Of a DNA stretch of 64,000 nucleotides, positions 44,206 to 55,041 are shown one piece after another; the first letter of the stretch is position 1; each line of letters starts with the position of its first letter. The notes below the pieces were generated by a model. That model saw only the letters and a list, made by a program, of their open reading frames with translations. It was not told the DNA's origin and did not search any database. The stretch lies in assembly GCA_963816925.1 (NCBI GenBank), contig CAWFMY010000009.1, forward strand, positions 310,001-374,000, written 5' to 3'. Position numbers and translations under genes: made by a program. The stretch comes from CAIWHR01 sp963816925 (GTDB taxonomy: Bacteria; Pseudomonadota; Gammaproteobacteria; Burkholderiales; Casimicrobiaceae).

Positions 44206-45066
44206 TTACCATCGGAACGTCACGCCGATCATCGGTCCGTTCAAGTTCAGCGACTCGATCTGCTTGCTCGAACTGTTGTTCCAATCCAGATAGCGCCACA
44301 TGGCGATGACGTCGCCCCACTGGTATGAATAGCTGACGCCGGCCGCCGCCTGCCATGTCAACTGCGTCTGCCCGGTGCCCACGTCGAGGTAGAACGGAAG
44401 GTTCCAGCGGCGGTCGTCCGAGAGATTGAAGCGTCCCTTGACGCCAACGATGCCATCCCAGAGGGTTTCGTTGATCTGCTTGCTTCCGCTACGGCCCGCC
44501 TCGGGAATTGGGCCAAGTTCGCCCTGGAACGACCAGCCGAGCGTCGGCTTGACGCCCAGCATCCGCGCGCCTGCAAGCGCGTCCACGGTCCACGCCTTCG
44601 GGTCGGAGACCAGGCGATACTCGCCCGCAATCGTCCAGACGATGGCCTTGAGGTCGAGGTTCAGGTCCGCCGTCGTGCTGGCCGGGATGCCTTCATGTCC
44701 GATGTTGAAATCGCGCGTGTTCGACTTGGATCCGCCGACATCGAGATAAAGGACGTCGGTGAACATTCCCCACTGGCCGTTGTGCGCATCGAACGCGCCC
44801 ATGAACGTCATCTTGAGATGGTTAAGCAGCGTGTTGGCGTCGACGTCGATGGAGGTCCCGCTCGATTCCACCGGAAAATTCAGCTTGCCGCCTATCGTCG
44901 GCAGATAGCCGTAGATGGTCGCGGCGAATTGCCACTTCCCGGTGTCCCAGGTTGTCGGCGTCGAGGAGGCTGGTGCCGACTGGGCGGATGCCTGCATCGG
45001 CGCGAATGCACCAGCGGCTGCAAATAGGATCGTCGCTGCGCGAATCGCGATCGCGGTTGCTCTCAT
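44206..45066 (-). CDS. Outer-membrane beta-barrel protein of unknown family
   Basis: 286 residues. The signal peptide (AATILFAAAGAFAPMQASAQ) is followed by a barrel with many aromatic-ended strands (KWQFAATIYGYLPTIGGKLNFP, AIVWTIAGEYRLVS, LPFYLDVGTGQTQLTWQAAAGVSY) and a C-terminal FRW motif typical of BAM substrates. A GGCAGGAG Shine-Dalgarno precedes ATG 45066. No enzymatic or porin family recognised. Confidence 0.78.
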   Translation of the reverse strand: MRATAIAIRAATILFAAAGAFAPMQASAQSAPASSTPTTWDTGKWQFAATIYGYLPTIGGKLNFPVESSGTSIDVDANTLLNHLKMTFMGAFDAHNGQWGMFTDVLYLDVGGSKSNTRDFNIGHEGIPASTTADLNLDLKAIVWTIAGEYRLVSDPKAWTVDALAGARMLGVKPTLGWSFQGELGPIPEAGRSGSKQINETLWDGIVGVKGRFNLSDDRRWNLPFYLDVGTGQTQLTWQAAAGVSYSYQWGDVIAMWRYLDWNNSSSKQIESLNLNGPMIGVTFRW

Positions 45067-45139
45067 CAAAATCTCCTGCCAAGTTAATGCGACATGTTCG
45101 GTTGACAATTCGATTGCGTGCCGGCCCGCCGCGCTTGCT

Positions 45140-45892
45140 TCAGGGCGCGCTCACCACCTGGTAATAAACGCCATTCGCGCCGTAGGCCGGCTGGAACCAC
45201 GTATTGCCATTGAGATAATACGTCTGGCCGTTCTTGTTGATCGCCATCGAGCCGGCAGGCAACGCCGCGTAGTTGACGCCCATCGCATACGTTCCGGGCG
45301 GCGGCGCGCTTGCGGCCGCCGCGCCGGTCGCCACGCCGGCGCTGTAGGCGGCGCTGGTCGCCGCAGCCGTGTTGGCGCTTCCCGTGGCAACGCCAGCCGC
45401 ATACGCATTCGACGTGGCCGCTGCCGTGTTGGCGGACGCCACGGCAGCACCCGCAGCCACGCCGACGACGGCACCCGCTGCAGCCGCGCAGCCGTAGCAT
45501 CCGGCCGCGTAGTAAGGCACCGCGACCGGCGGATGGTAGGCCGCCGGATACGTTCCGTACGCCGGCGGATGATAGGCGGTGGTTCCGTACGCGGTCGTGT
45601 GCTCGGCGCCGGCGCCGTATGCGCCTGCCGTGCTGCCGCCGTACACGTTGGTGTGCTCGGTGCCGCCGCCCTCGGCGTGCGCCGTGCTGCCACCGTACGT
45701 GTTGGTGTGCTCGGTGCCCTCGCCCGCCTCGTGCGTCGAGCTGCCTCCGTATCGATTCTCGTGGCTGGTGGACCCATACGAGTGGCTCGTGCTGCCGCCC
45801 GCGCGATTGGCGGAAGACCAGGCCGCTGCGGGCCCGGTCCACAACGCTGCGGCGCCGACAACGATTGCCGTGACGGTAAGGATCGTCTTCAT
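45140..45892 (-). CDS. DUF6515-type secreted protein with tandem repeats
   Basis: 250 residues. A signal peptide (MKTILTVTAIVVGAAALWTGPAAA) precedes Ser/Gly/His-rich repeats based on EHTNxYGGSTAxA (three copies around residues 60-100). A Tyr/Pro-rich stretch and alanine-rich repeats ANTAAATSxAYxAGVATG (two copies, ~150-185) follow. The C-terminal ~45 residues (NYAALPAGSMAINKNGQTYY...FQPAYGANGVYYQVV) match the DUF6515 module. The repeats are near-identical at DNA level. Probably a cell-surface or periplasmic protein; function unknown. Confidence 0.78.
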   Translation of the reverse strand: MKTILTVTAIVVGAAALWTGPAAAWSSANRAGGSTSHSYGSTSHENRYGGSSTHEAGEGTEHTNTYGGSTAHAEGGGTEHTNVYGGSTAGAYGAGAEHTTAYGTTAYHPPAYGTYPAAYHPPVAVPYYAAGCYGCAAAAGAVVGVAAGAAVASANTAAATSNAYAAGVATGSANTAAATSAAYSAGVATGAAAASAPPPGTYAMGVNYAALPAGSMAINKNGQTYYLNGNTWFQPAYGANGVYYQVVSAP

Positions 45893-45905
45893 CGCGGACC
45901 TCCGA

Positions 45906-46836
45906 TCATGGTGACTTTGCCTGCGGTTTCGCTGCCGGCGCCTTGGATGGCGCCATCTTGACCAATGGCTTGAGGCCGACCGGTGCAGTGGCCGGATTCT
46001 TGAAGGCGATGTGCGGCGCGGCCAGCGCCTTCGGCGACGTGAACACTTCCGGCGCGAACGCCGAATCGAGCTTCCAGTTCGAAAGCTCGAGTTCGTTGCG
46101 CAGTTGCAGCGGATCGGCGGCATACACCGCGCGAACCCGCCGCGGCAGCTTGTCGTCGACGCCGATCCAGATCTGCAGGAACACGTCCTTGTTGGCCCAC
46201 GCGACCATGTCGGTCTTGACGCCGCCGACCACCGCCGAAGGGCCGATGTAGAACGCGAGGATCGCCCCGTCGGTCAACGCGACGTAGGGATCGACCACGA
46301 GGAGGTCGGTGAACGGAAAGAAGGTGGCCGTCGTGTTGTAGGCCTTCATCAGCGCCGCGTCGATCGTCGGCGGCGCGTCGGCCACCGCGACCAGGTTCTC
46401 GGCGGGCGCATAGGCCATCATCGTCTTGCCGTCGTAATAGAACTCCGACGCGGGACCGTCGCCCGGCATCACGATCTTGAGCTTGTCCGGCCGCTGCATC
46501 GTGACGTCGTAGCGCATCGTGTAGGCGATCGGCGGCCCCAGCTTGCTCGGAAATTCATAGCCGACCGTTGCGGTGAACGACATCGACTTGGCCGCCGCGA
46601 GACGGGCGCTGGTGGCCCTGAGCAGGTCCATCGCCCTGGGCTCGAGGATCAACTTGAATGCCGGCTCGTGCCGCCTTCTTGGCCATCTTTGGCGTCTTGG
46701 CCGCCTTGGCGGGCGGCGCGGCCGGTGAGGCCGCGGGCGCCGGGGCCTGCGCCATCGCGGACGCAGCGACGAGCAAGCCCATGGCAAGCGCCAGAACCCT
46801 GCCGCCGCGTCCGGTCCAACTTGATTCGTTCGTCAT
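45906..46836 (-). CDS. DUF2092 exported protein (one frameshift near 46665)
   Basis: About 310 residues. The signal peptide (GGRVLALAMGLLVAASAMAQ) and an Ala/Pro/Lys linker are in one frame. The domain is in the next: LEPRAMDLLRATSARLAAAKSMSFTATVGYEF, MRYDVTMQRPDKLKIVMPGDG, FYYDGKTMMAYAPAENLVAVADAPPTIDAALM and LLVVDPYVALTDGAILAFYIG. This is the DUF2092 (LolA-like fold) pattern, so a periplasmic lipid- or lipoprotein-binding role is plausible. It lies 13 bases upstream of the DUF6515 gene; next upstream gene is the small protein at 46857. Confidence 0.83.
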
Positions 46837-46856
46837 CGTCGGCCTCACCAACTTCA

Positions 46857-47141
46857 TCACGGGATCATTCCGCAATCGAACATCTTGTTCACGATCGGGC
46901 CCGAGACCTTGTTGAAGAACGCCTGGCGCATCTGCGGATCGCTCTTGAGAAATCCGATCACGCGCTGCTCTTCCTCGGATTTTGGCTGACCTTTCTGTTG
47001 CCACAACTGCTCGCAGGACATGCCCTGGTACTTCTGGACGACCTTGTCGGCGACGCGGTCCATGATCGGGAACTGGGCGATTGCGACGCCCGCAAACAGC
47101 GCGACAGGTATGGATGCCAACAGCCAGGAACGCTTGCTCAT
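46857..47141 (-). CDS. Small exported conserved protein
   Basis: 94 residues. A signal-type helix (SWLLASIPVALFAGVAIAQ) is followed by FPIMDRVADKVVQKYQGMSCEQLWQQK, a charged middle and a conserved end (QMRQAFFNKVSGPIVNKMFDCGMIP). Two cysteines (SCEQL and DCGMIP) could form a disulfide. I recognise the pattern as recurrent in Gram-negative genomes but know no function. Between the sulfatase and DUF2092 genes, co-directional. Confidence 0.72.
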   Translation of the reverse strand: MSKRSWLLASIPVALFAGVAIAQFPIMDRVADKVVQKYQGMSCEQLWQQKGQPKSEEEQRVIGFLKSDPQMRQAFFNKVSGPIVNKMFDCGMIP

Positions 47142-47300
47142 GACGGACTCCTAGGGGATTGATCGGATTTCGCTTGGGTTACGCGCGGGCATCATGGCAA
47201 ACCAGCCGGATAAATCGCGGGCGCGCAGATACGGAATTCACATTGTACGTGCCTCAGGTCGTTCCGCGCAAAGTACGCGCTGGCTTCCCGGTATGCCATG

Positions 47301-49814
47301 TCACTCGCTTGTCTTGTTGTTCCGCTGCGCCTGCATCAGCTTCTTCTCGTCCTCCGGAGTGAGCTTCGGCCGGTCGATCGTCAGCGTTATCTTGTTGATC
47401 TTACCGGTGAAGGCGAACGGCACCTTGTAGTCGCTGTCGTCGACCGGCGTACCGGTGTCGGAGCCCACGTCGAGGTTCTCGTCCCACGCGAGAATGAACG
47501 GAATGGTCCGCGGCATCTTCTTCTCGGCGACGGCCTTGCCGTCGACCTTAAGCGTGCCGGTGCCGGACCGGCCGATGCCGCTCATGTTGTTGAACGCGAG
47601 CGTGGCCATGCCGAGCCCGTCGTACTTGAAGTCGAATTCGAGCACGTGCTTGCCCGGCGAAAGCACGTCCAGGCCCTGCCACTTGATCCGTTCGAGGTCG
47701 ACCATGTTCCACGTGAACGTCGGCTTGCCCTTCAGACAGGTAGAAGCCGTAGCCGGCGAAGCGACCGCCCTGCGTGATCAACATGCCCTCGCCGCCGCCC
47801 TGCGGGACCTCGATCTCGGCCTTGAAATTGTAGGAGGCATTCGAGCACCGAAGGTGCGTCACCGTTGGGCGTGCCGGTCAGCGGCGCCGTCCAGGTGAAC
47901 TACGTTGCGGCCGGCGGTGATGCTCGGGCGCGGCGTGATGAGGCGCGTCACCACGGTCGCGTCGAGCGGCATCACCTGATACTTCTCCGCCTCCTGCCAG
48001 AAGAGATTCTCGCATCTCCTTCACCTTGGCCGGATACTTGGCGGCGACGTTGTCGTACTGCGTCCAGTCGCTGCGCAGGTCGTAGAGCTCCGATCGGGTA
48101 CGTTCGCCGGATCCGACCCGACACCACCTGAATGTCCCACGGCGGACGCATCACCTTGGTGCTCGCGATCCAGCCGTCGTGGTAGATCGCGTGGTCGCCC
48201 ATCATCTCGAAGTACTGCGTCTTGTGCGTCGAGGCAGCGTTCGCGTTCTTCTTGTCGAACGTGTACATCATGCTCGACGCCCTCGATCGGGCTTTGCTTG
48301 ATGCCGTCGACCACCTTCGGCTGCTTGATGTTCGGCGCCTCGAGGATCGTCGGCACGATGTCGATGACGTGGTGGAACTGGTTGCGCACTCCGCCCTTGT
48401 CCTTGATCACCTTCGGCCACGAGATCGCCATGCCCTGGCGGACGCCGCCGAAGTGCGATGCGATCTGCTTGGTCCACGTGAACGGTGTGTCGAACGCCCA
48501 CGCCCATGGCACCGCCATGTGGTTGTAGGTCTTGTCCGAGCCCCAGATGTCATACCAGTACTTGAGCTGGTCGGCGACCGAGACTTCGGCAGCCGTTGAA
48601 CATGGCGACCTCGTTCGGCGTGCCGAGCAGCGTGCCCTTCGGCGCTCGTGCCATTGTCGCCGTTGATGTAGATGATGAGCGTGTTGTCGAGCTTGCCCAT
48701 GTCCTCGACCGCCTGGATCACGCGGCCGATCTCGTGGTCGGTGTAGGCGACGTAGGCGGCGAACACGTCGACCTGGCGCGATGAACATCTTCTTTTCGTC
48801 GGCGCGTGAGCTGGTCCCAGTCCTTGAGCAGGTCCTTCGGCCACGGCGTCAGCTTCGCGTTCTGCGGGATCACGCCGAGCTTCTTCTGGTTCTCGAAGAT
48901 CTGCTCGCGCAGCTTGTTCCAGCCCTGGTCGAACAGGTGCATGTCGCTGATCTTCTTGATCCACTCCGGCGTCGGATGATGCGGCGCGTGCGTGCCGCCG
49001 GGCACGTAGTAGACGAAGAACGGCTGGTCCGGGGTCAGCGTGTTGACCTGGTTCATGTAGGCGATCGCCTCGTCGGCCATCGCGGTGATGAGGTTCCAGC
49101 TCGGGTTGCCGACGAAGGGATAGATGTACGTCGTGTTGCGGGCGAGGTTGCGGCTGCCACTGACTGGTGTCGCCGCCGATGAAGCCGTAGAAGTACTCGA
49201 AGCCCATGCCGGTCGGCCACTGGTCGAACGGGCCGGTCGGCTCGCCTGAAACGCCGGCGTGTTGTGGTTCTTGCCGAACCACGACGTGCGGTAGCCGTTG
49301 TCCTTCAGGATCGTGCCGATCGTCGCCTTGTCCTTGGTGATGATGCTGTCGTAGCCCGGATAGCCGGTGGCCTGTTCGGAGATCACGCCGAAGCCCGACC
49401 GAGTGGTGATTGCGCCCGGTGATCAGCGCGGCGCGCGTGGGCGAGCACAGTGCCGTGGAGTTGAAGTTCGTGTAGCGCAGGCCCTCTGTCGGCGATGCGG
49501 TCCAGCGTCGGCGTCGGGATCACGCCGCCGAAGGTGCTCGGCACGCCGAAACCGGCGTCGTCGGTCATGATGAGCAGCACGTTCGGCGCGCCCTTCGGGG
49601 GCTCGACGCGCGGCGGCCAGTACGGCTTCGACCGCGACGCGTGGTGCGTTCGATCTTGCCGCCGAACTTTGGGATCGGCGCCGGAAGCTGCTCGCCGCTG
49701 ATCGTCGTCGTCGCCGCCGGCGAGCCGGGACGCCGAGATCTGCTGCGCTGGCGCCAGACCCGAGCCAAGAGCGGCAATCGCGATCAAGGCCGCCGATTTC
49801 AGGCGATTTCTCAT
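47301..49814 (-). pseudogene. Arylsulfatase-type sulfatase (many frameshifts as read)
   Basis: About 820 residues when frames are joined. The signal peptide (LKSAALIAIAALGSGLAPAQQ) is followed by NVLLIMTDDAGFGVPSTFGG (metal Asp pair) and the formylglycine motif CSPTR in NFNSTALCSPTRAALITGRN. Then come TSWFGKNHNTP, FFVYYVPGGTHAPHHPTPEWI, TLIIYINGDNGTSAEG and FEMMGDHAIYHDGWIAS. The C-terminal beta domain reads GLGMATLAFNNMSGIG...TGKINKITLTIDRP. All active-site elements are intact, but at least a dozen one-base slips occur between 47.7 and 49.75 kb, which points to sequencing error. A formylglycine-type sulfatase hydrolyses sulfate esters in the periplasm. The 225 bases upstream to 50039 show no gene. 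Confidence 0.85.
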
Positions 49815-50039
49815 GTGTCCTGTTCTCAGCGTTGCTGCCACTGCGTGCACCGTTGTGTGGCACTGACCACGCCAGCGGAACCGGCAAAATACATGCAAGA
49901 CGCGCCACGGCATTCTGACGTGCGTCAGTCGTTGCACCCCGGGGAGGATACCGCCCGGTCGCCTCGGAATCGCAGCAGGGAAGTTGGTGGGAGCTCGGCA
50001 AGGGCTATGATCTCCCGAAAATCCCGAAGGAGGCTTGTC

Positions 50040-50532
50040 ATGCGACTCGAAGGAAGCTGCCATTGCGGCGCCGTGCGGTTCCGCGTTGAATCGCACACGC
50101 CCTATCCGTACATGCGCTGCTACTGCTCGATCTGCCGCAAGACGCAGGGCGGCGGCGGCTACGCGATCAACATCATGGGCGAGGCGCCGACGCTGCGCGT
50201 GCGCGGCGCCGCGAATGTTTCGACCTATCGTGCGCGCATCGCGGAACCCGGCGAAAAGCGCAAGCAGTTTGTCGCCGGCGCGCCGGCACTTCTGCGCGAA
50301 GTGCGGCAGCGCGCTGTGGGTCGCGGACCCGCGCTGGCCGGAATGGGTCTACCCGTTCGCCTCGGCCATCGACACGCCGCTGCCCAAGCCGCCCGAGGAG
50401 GTCGAGCTGATGCTGAACTACGCACCGAAATGGGCCGACGTGCCCTCCGGCCGCGGTCACACGCATTTCGGCGAGTATCCGCGCGAGGGCATCGCCGAAT
50501 GGCACGAAAAGCGCGGGCTGACGGTCCCTTAA
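50040..50532 (+). CDS. GFA-family (CENP-V/formaldehyde-activating-like) zinc protein, one frameshift
   Basis: About 164 residues. MRLEGSCHCGAVRFRVESH with CHCGAV, then MRCYCSICRKTQGG (CxxC) and, after a one-base slip near 50275, HFCAKCGSALWVADPRWPEWVYPFASAIDTPLP. These are the zinc-binding cysteines of the GFA fold. The true enzymatic role of most GFA proteins is unknown. AAGGAGG Shine-Dalgarno before ATG 50040. Separate from the minus-strand run. Confidence 0.87.
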
Positions 50533-50561
50533 GGAACGATCAGCCGCACCGTGCGAACGGC

Positions 50562-50994
50562 CTAGTGCGTGATCAGGCACGTGCCGCCGTCGACCTTGAA
50601 GTTCTGCGTCATCGTGGTCGTGCTGGTGCCGTTCGCGTCCTTGGTCGTCTTCTTCACGGTCAGCTTGGCATTGGCACCGTCGACGTCGAGGACGCCGTCG
50701 GCCTTGATGTCGGCCGCGTAGTCCTCCTCGGTCTGCGACATGTCCTTCATCATGCCCGGACATCATCGTGCGATCCTTCGCGGGCATCGCCTTCCACTGA
50801 TCCTGCATTTCCCTGGTCGTCAACTTGTTGGCGTCGTCCATCTTGCCCGCATGCACGAGCCCCATCTGCTTGACGGACACCTTGCCGCACGGGTTGTCGA
50901 GGATCGCCGCGCCCTTGATCGTCGTGGCGGCAACGGCCGATGCGGACACGGTGAGGGCAAGCGCGGTGCTGGCGAGAAAGGCAATGGTCTTCAA
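50562..50994 (-). CDS. Exported conserved protein of unknown function (one frameshift near 50757)
   Basis: About 143 residues. The TTG start at 50994 with AGGGAGA upstream gives a signal peptide (KTIAFLASTALALTVSASAVAA). The mature part has ILDNPCGKVSVKQMGLVHAG, MQDQWKAMPAKDRTMMSG joined after one slip to MMKDMSQTEEDYAAD, and a beta-rich end KLTVKKTTKDANGTSTTTMTQ with a final Cys (GGTCLITH). Two cysteines could pair. No family recognised with confidence. Divergent from the cyclase gene. Confidence 0.65.
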
Positions 50995-51096
50995 TGGATT
51001 CTCCCTTGATTCCGTTGTTGTAGAGACAGCGGGGTCGCAGTCTATGCCTCCCGCCCGGAGCGAAGTCAACCCGGAACGCCCTCGGGGCACGGTAAT

Positions 51097-54000
51097 ATGA
51101 GCCCCTCGGCGAAGCCCACTTTCGAGCCCATCACCACGATGTCTGCGTCCAACGCCGAACGCGCGGTTCCGTATCTCGCCCGGATTCTCCAGCAGCACCT
51201 GATCGACGATCCGGAAGGTCGATGCTGGACCGCGGAGGGTACTGCGGTGTTCGCCGACATTTCCGGCTTCACCCAGCTGTCCGAGCAACTGGCAAGGAAA
51301 GGTGGACGCGAAGGCGCGGAACAGATCACCGACACGATCGGCGGCAGCTTCGCGTCGATCCTGAAGGTCGCCTATGAGCAGGGCGCCAGCCTGCTCAAAT
51401 TCGGCGGCGACGCGCTCCTCCTGTGGTTCCAGGGCGATGGTCACGTGGCGCGTGCTTGCGCGGCCACGGTGCGGATGCGCCGCGCACTCGATGACGTCGG
51501 ACGCATCGACCTGCCGGGCGCAAAAGTCACGCTGCAGATGTCGCAAGGTGTGCACACTGGATGCTTCCATTTCTTCGCGGTGGGCACGTCGCACCTCGAG
51601 ATGCTGCCCACCGGCCCCGCATGGACCCGTACGGTGGCGATGGAACACGCAGCCGAAGCGGGCGAGATTCTCGTCAGCGCGGAAACGGCAGCGCTTCTGC
51701 CCAATGATCACGTCGGCGATTCCCGGGGGTCGGGCGCATTGCTGCTGCGCGAGCCGTCCGGTCTTCAAGCAACGATTCCGTACATTCCGCGGCCGAATTC
51801 ACCGCCGGAGCTGACACTGCGCTGCCTGTCGCCCGCGATCCGGGCGCACGTGGCCGGCGGCGGCGGGGCCTCCGAGCATCGCCCGGTCACCATCGCCTTC
51901 ATCCGCTTCGAGGGGACGGACGCACTGATCGAGCAAAGCGGCCCGGCGGCGGCCGCGGAGGCATTGCACCAGCTGGTGAGTGTCGTCGAGGCCGCGACCG
52001 AGGAACTGGACGTCACGTTCCTGGGCTCCGACGTCGATCACGACGGCGGCAAGCTGATCCTGACCGCCGGTGCGCCAAAGGCCACCGGCGATTCCGAGGA
52101 ACACATGCTTCTGGCGTTGCGCAAAATCGCCGAAAGCAGATTTTCGCTGCCAATCCGCATCGGCGTCCACCGCGGTTCGGTCTTCGCCGGCGATATCGGA
52201 CCACCCTACCGTCGAACCTATACGGTTATGGGCGATGCGGTGAACTTGGCCGCGCGTGTGATGGCCAAGGCCGAGCCGGGCCAGATCTACGCGACGGGCG
52301 ACGTGCTTGAACGCTCCAACACGCTGTTCGATACCACCCAGCTCGAGCCCTTCAACGTGAAGGGCAAGTCGGAACCGATCCAGGCCTGGGCCGTCGGCCG
52401 CGCCCAAGGTTCGCGAACCCGGCAGGTTACGTTGCAGCGGCTGCCACTTACGGGCCGCAACACCGAACTCGGCGTGATCCGCAAGGCGTTCACGAGCGCG
52501 CGGTCGGGGGCGGGCCGACTTATCGAGATCGTGGGGGACGCCGGGATCGGCAAGACCCGGCTGCTCGAAGCGCTGCGTGACGCGGTCGCGGGATTCCAAA
52601 AGCTCCACGCCACCTGCGAGGCTTATACGTCGTCGATCCCGTACGTCGTGTGGCGCGAGCTGTTGCGCGAGATGTACGAATTCGGCCGGGACACGCCCGA
52701 CACGGTGGTCGAGGAGCGTCTCCGCGCCGAGGTGGCGGCCAAGGCGCCTGACCTCGCGCCGTGGCTGCCGCTGCTCGCCGCCGTGTTCGACGTTGAAATC
52801 GTCGCCACGCCCGAAGTCCTGGAGCTGGCGGAAACGAACCGCGCGCACGAAGATGCACGAAACCGTCGCCCGGTTCCTGGAAGCCGTGGTGCCCGACAAG
52901 CTGCTGGTCGAGATCGACGACGTGCACCACATGGACAAGGCCTCGGCCGAGCTCCTGACACATCTGACCAGGGGGCTTGGCACCAAGCCATGGCTGTTCG
53001 CTATCGGGCGCCGCTCATTGAGCACCGGATTCGAGGCGGCCGAATCGCCCGAAGTTGTGCGCATCGATTTGAAGCCGATCGCGCCGCAGGACGCGCTGCG
53101 ACTCGCGCAACTGGCAACCGCGCAAAGTCCGCTGCCGCCGCATGTCCTCGATGTCGTCGCGAAGCGTTCGGGCGGCAATCCGCAATTCCTGCGCGACCTG
53201 TTGCGCTCGGCGATCGATTCGGGCGGAGCCGCGGACCTGCCCGAGTCCGCGGAAGCGGCCACGATGACGCGGATCGACATGCTGCCGCCGGATGATCGCG
53301 CGCTGGTCCGTCGCGTTGCCGTATTCGGTCTCACGTTCCACCCGCGAATGCTGGCGTGGCTCTATTCCGACGAGGATGGCCCGCCGCCCGACCCCGCGGC
53401 GCTGGCCAGGCTGCATGAACTCTTCGACGAGGAACCCGACGGATACCTGCGCTTTCGCCACACGCTGTTGCGCGACTCGGCCTACGAGGGATTGCCGTTC
53501 AAGCTGCGGCGACAACTCCATGGCGCGGTCGCGGCGCATATCGAAGAGGAAATGGATTTCCCGGAGGAGGCCGGCGACATCCTGTCGCTGCATTACTTCG
53601 AAGCCGGCGAGTACCGCCAGGCCTGGCGTTATGCGACGGTCGCCGCCAAGCGCGCGGAAGCAGTCTATGCCTATGTCGAAGCGGCCGGGCTGTACTCGCG
53701 CGCGCTGGAGGCCGGGCGCCAGCTCGAGGATGTGGGCGCCAAGGAAATCGCCGCCGTGCGTCAGGGCATTGGGCGATGCCTGGTACGGGGCGGGCGAGTT
53801 CCGCAAGGCGGCCGATGCCTTCACCGCCGCTCGCGCGCTCGTCGCGAGCGATCCATTCGTGGACGCCGAGCTGCTGCTCAAGCTTTCGCACGTCGAGGCG
53901 AAGCTCGGCAAGTACGAGCTGGCCAAGCAGTGGGCGGAACAGGGGCGCACGACATTGCAGGGATTGGACGGAGCGGAAGCCGCGCGCGAAGCGGTGCGGG

Positions 54001-54975
54001 CGGGCGCGTGGTACGCGATCGTGCTTCAGTGCGAGGGACGGACGGCGGACGCGCTCGAACGGGCGGAGCAGACGGTGGCCGAAGCCGCGGACGTGGACGA
54101 TCCGGAGGCACTCGCGGACGCCTACTTCGTGATGGGGTGGGCGTACGGCGAACTCGGCAAGGAGGGCGGGCTCACCACATGCAGCGCTCGCTGGAGGCCT
54201 ACCAGCGCTCGGGCAATCTCGCCCGGCAGGCGGACGTGCTGTCGACCCTCGGCGTACTGTGCCAGTGGGAAGGTCACTGGGACGAGGCCATGTCCTATTA
54301 CGAGCGGGGCCGCGACGAGGGTCTGAAGATCGGCGATACGGTGGGCGCGGCCCTCGCGCGCGTCAACATCGCCGAAATCCTGATCGACCGCGGCGAGTGG
54401 GCCGAGGCCGAGGCGCTGCTGCTGGAAACGCTGCCGCTTTGGAAGGCGTCGCAGTGGCGCTATTACCTTGGCGCCTGCCTTTCGTACCTCGGACGCGTGT
54501 CGCTTTGCCTGGGCCGCCTCGACGAGGCACTGAGCCGTCTCGAAGAGGCCAAGGCCATGCTTCCTGCACGTCGGAGCGGAGGAGCAAGTTCCGGCCATCG
54601 ACGCCCGGATCGCGGAGTGCCAGGTCGCGATGGGAAACGTCGACGCCGCCCTCGAACTGGTCGCGCGGCCTGCTCAGCCGCGCCAGCGAATCGAACGGCG
54701 TGGCGAGGGTGGTGTCGCTGCTCGAGCGCGTGCAGGCGCACGCGCTGCTGAAGCAGGGCGACCTGTGGGGCGCGCGCGACGCGCTGGAGGCGAGCCTCGC
54801 AGCGGCGCGCGAGCGCAAGGACCTCTTCGAGGCGACGCTGACGCAGCTCTCGCTGATCGAGATCGATCGCCTGGAGGGCGTCGAGCCTCCGCTCGAGATG
54901 GTGAACGAGAGCCGCGCGCTTCTTGCCAGCCTCAAGGTCCGGGCCGTTCCGCCCGTGCCGTCGCCGCCGCAATAG
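51097..54975 (+). CDS. Soluble adenylyl cyclase-like protein: two class III cyclase domains, NTPase and TPR region (several frameshifts)
   Basis: About 1290 residues. Cyclase domain 1 (residues ~48-165) has the metal motif FADISGFTQLSE and LLKFGGDALLLWF (substrate Lys plus second Asp) but lacks the NxxxR motif. Domain 2 (~262-400) has YTVMGDAVNLAARV with Asn and Arg but reads AFIRFEG where the first metal Asp belongs. The halves are complementary, as in mammalian soluble adenylyl cyclase. A P-loop NTPase follows (GDAGIGKTRLLEAL near 478; LLVEIDDVHHMDKAS as Walker B-like), then TPR-type helices to the end. Frame slips near 52853, 53768, 54170, 54555 and 54660. Cytosolic; probably makes cAMP in response to an unknown signal. 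Confidence 0.9.
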
Positions 54976-54983
54976 GCAAAAGA

Positions 54984-55005
54984 GAGCGGCCCCGCGGGGC
55001 CGCTC
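54984..55005. terminator. Bidirectional hairpin between convergent genes
   Basis: Perfect 22-base palindrome with half-site GAGCGGCCCCG. It starts 9 bases after the cyclase stop and faces the end of the minus-strand gene at 55042. No long T-run follows on either strand, so termination strength is uncertain. Confidence 0.65.
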
Positions 55006-55041
55006 CTGATTGGGCGGAAGGCTCTTAACTCGTCGGTAACT

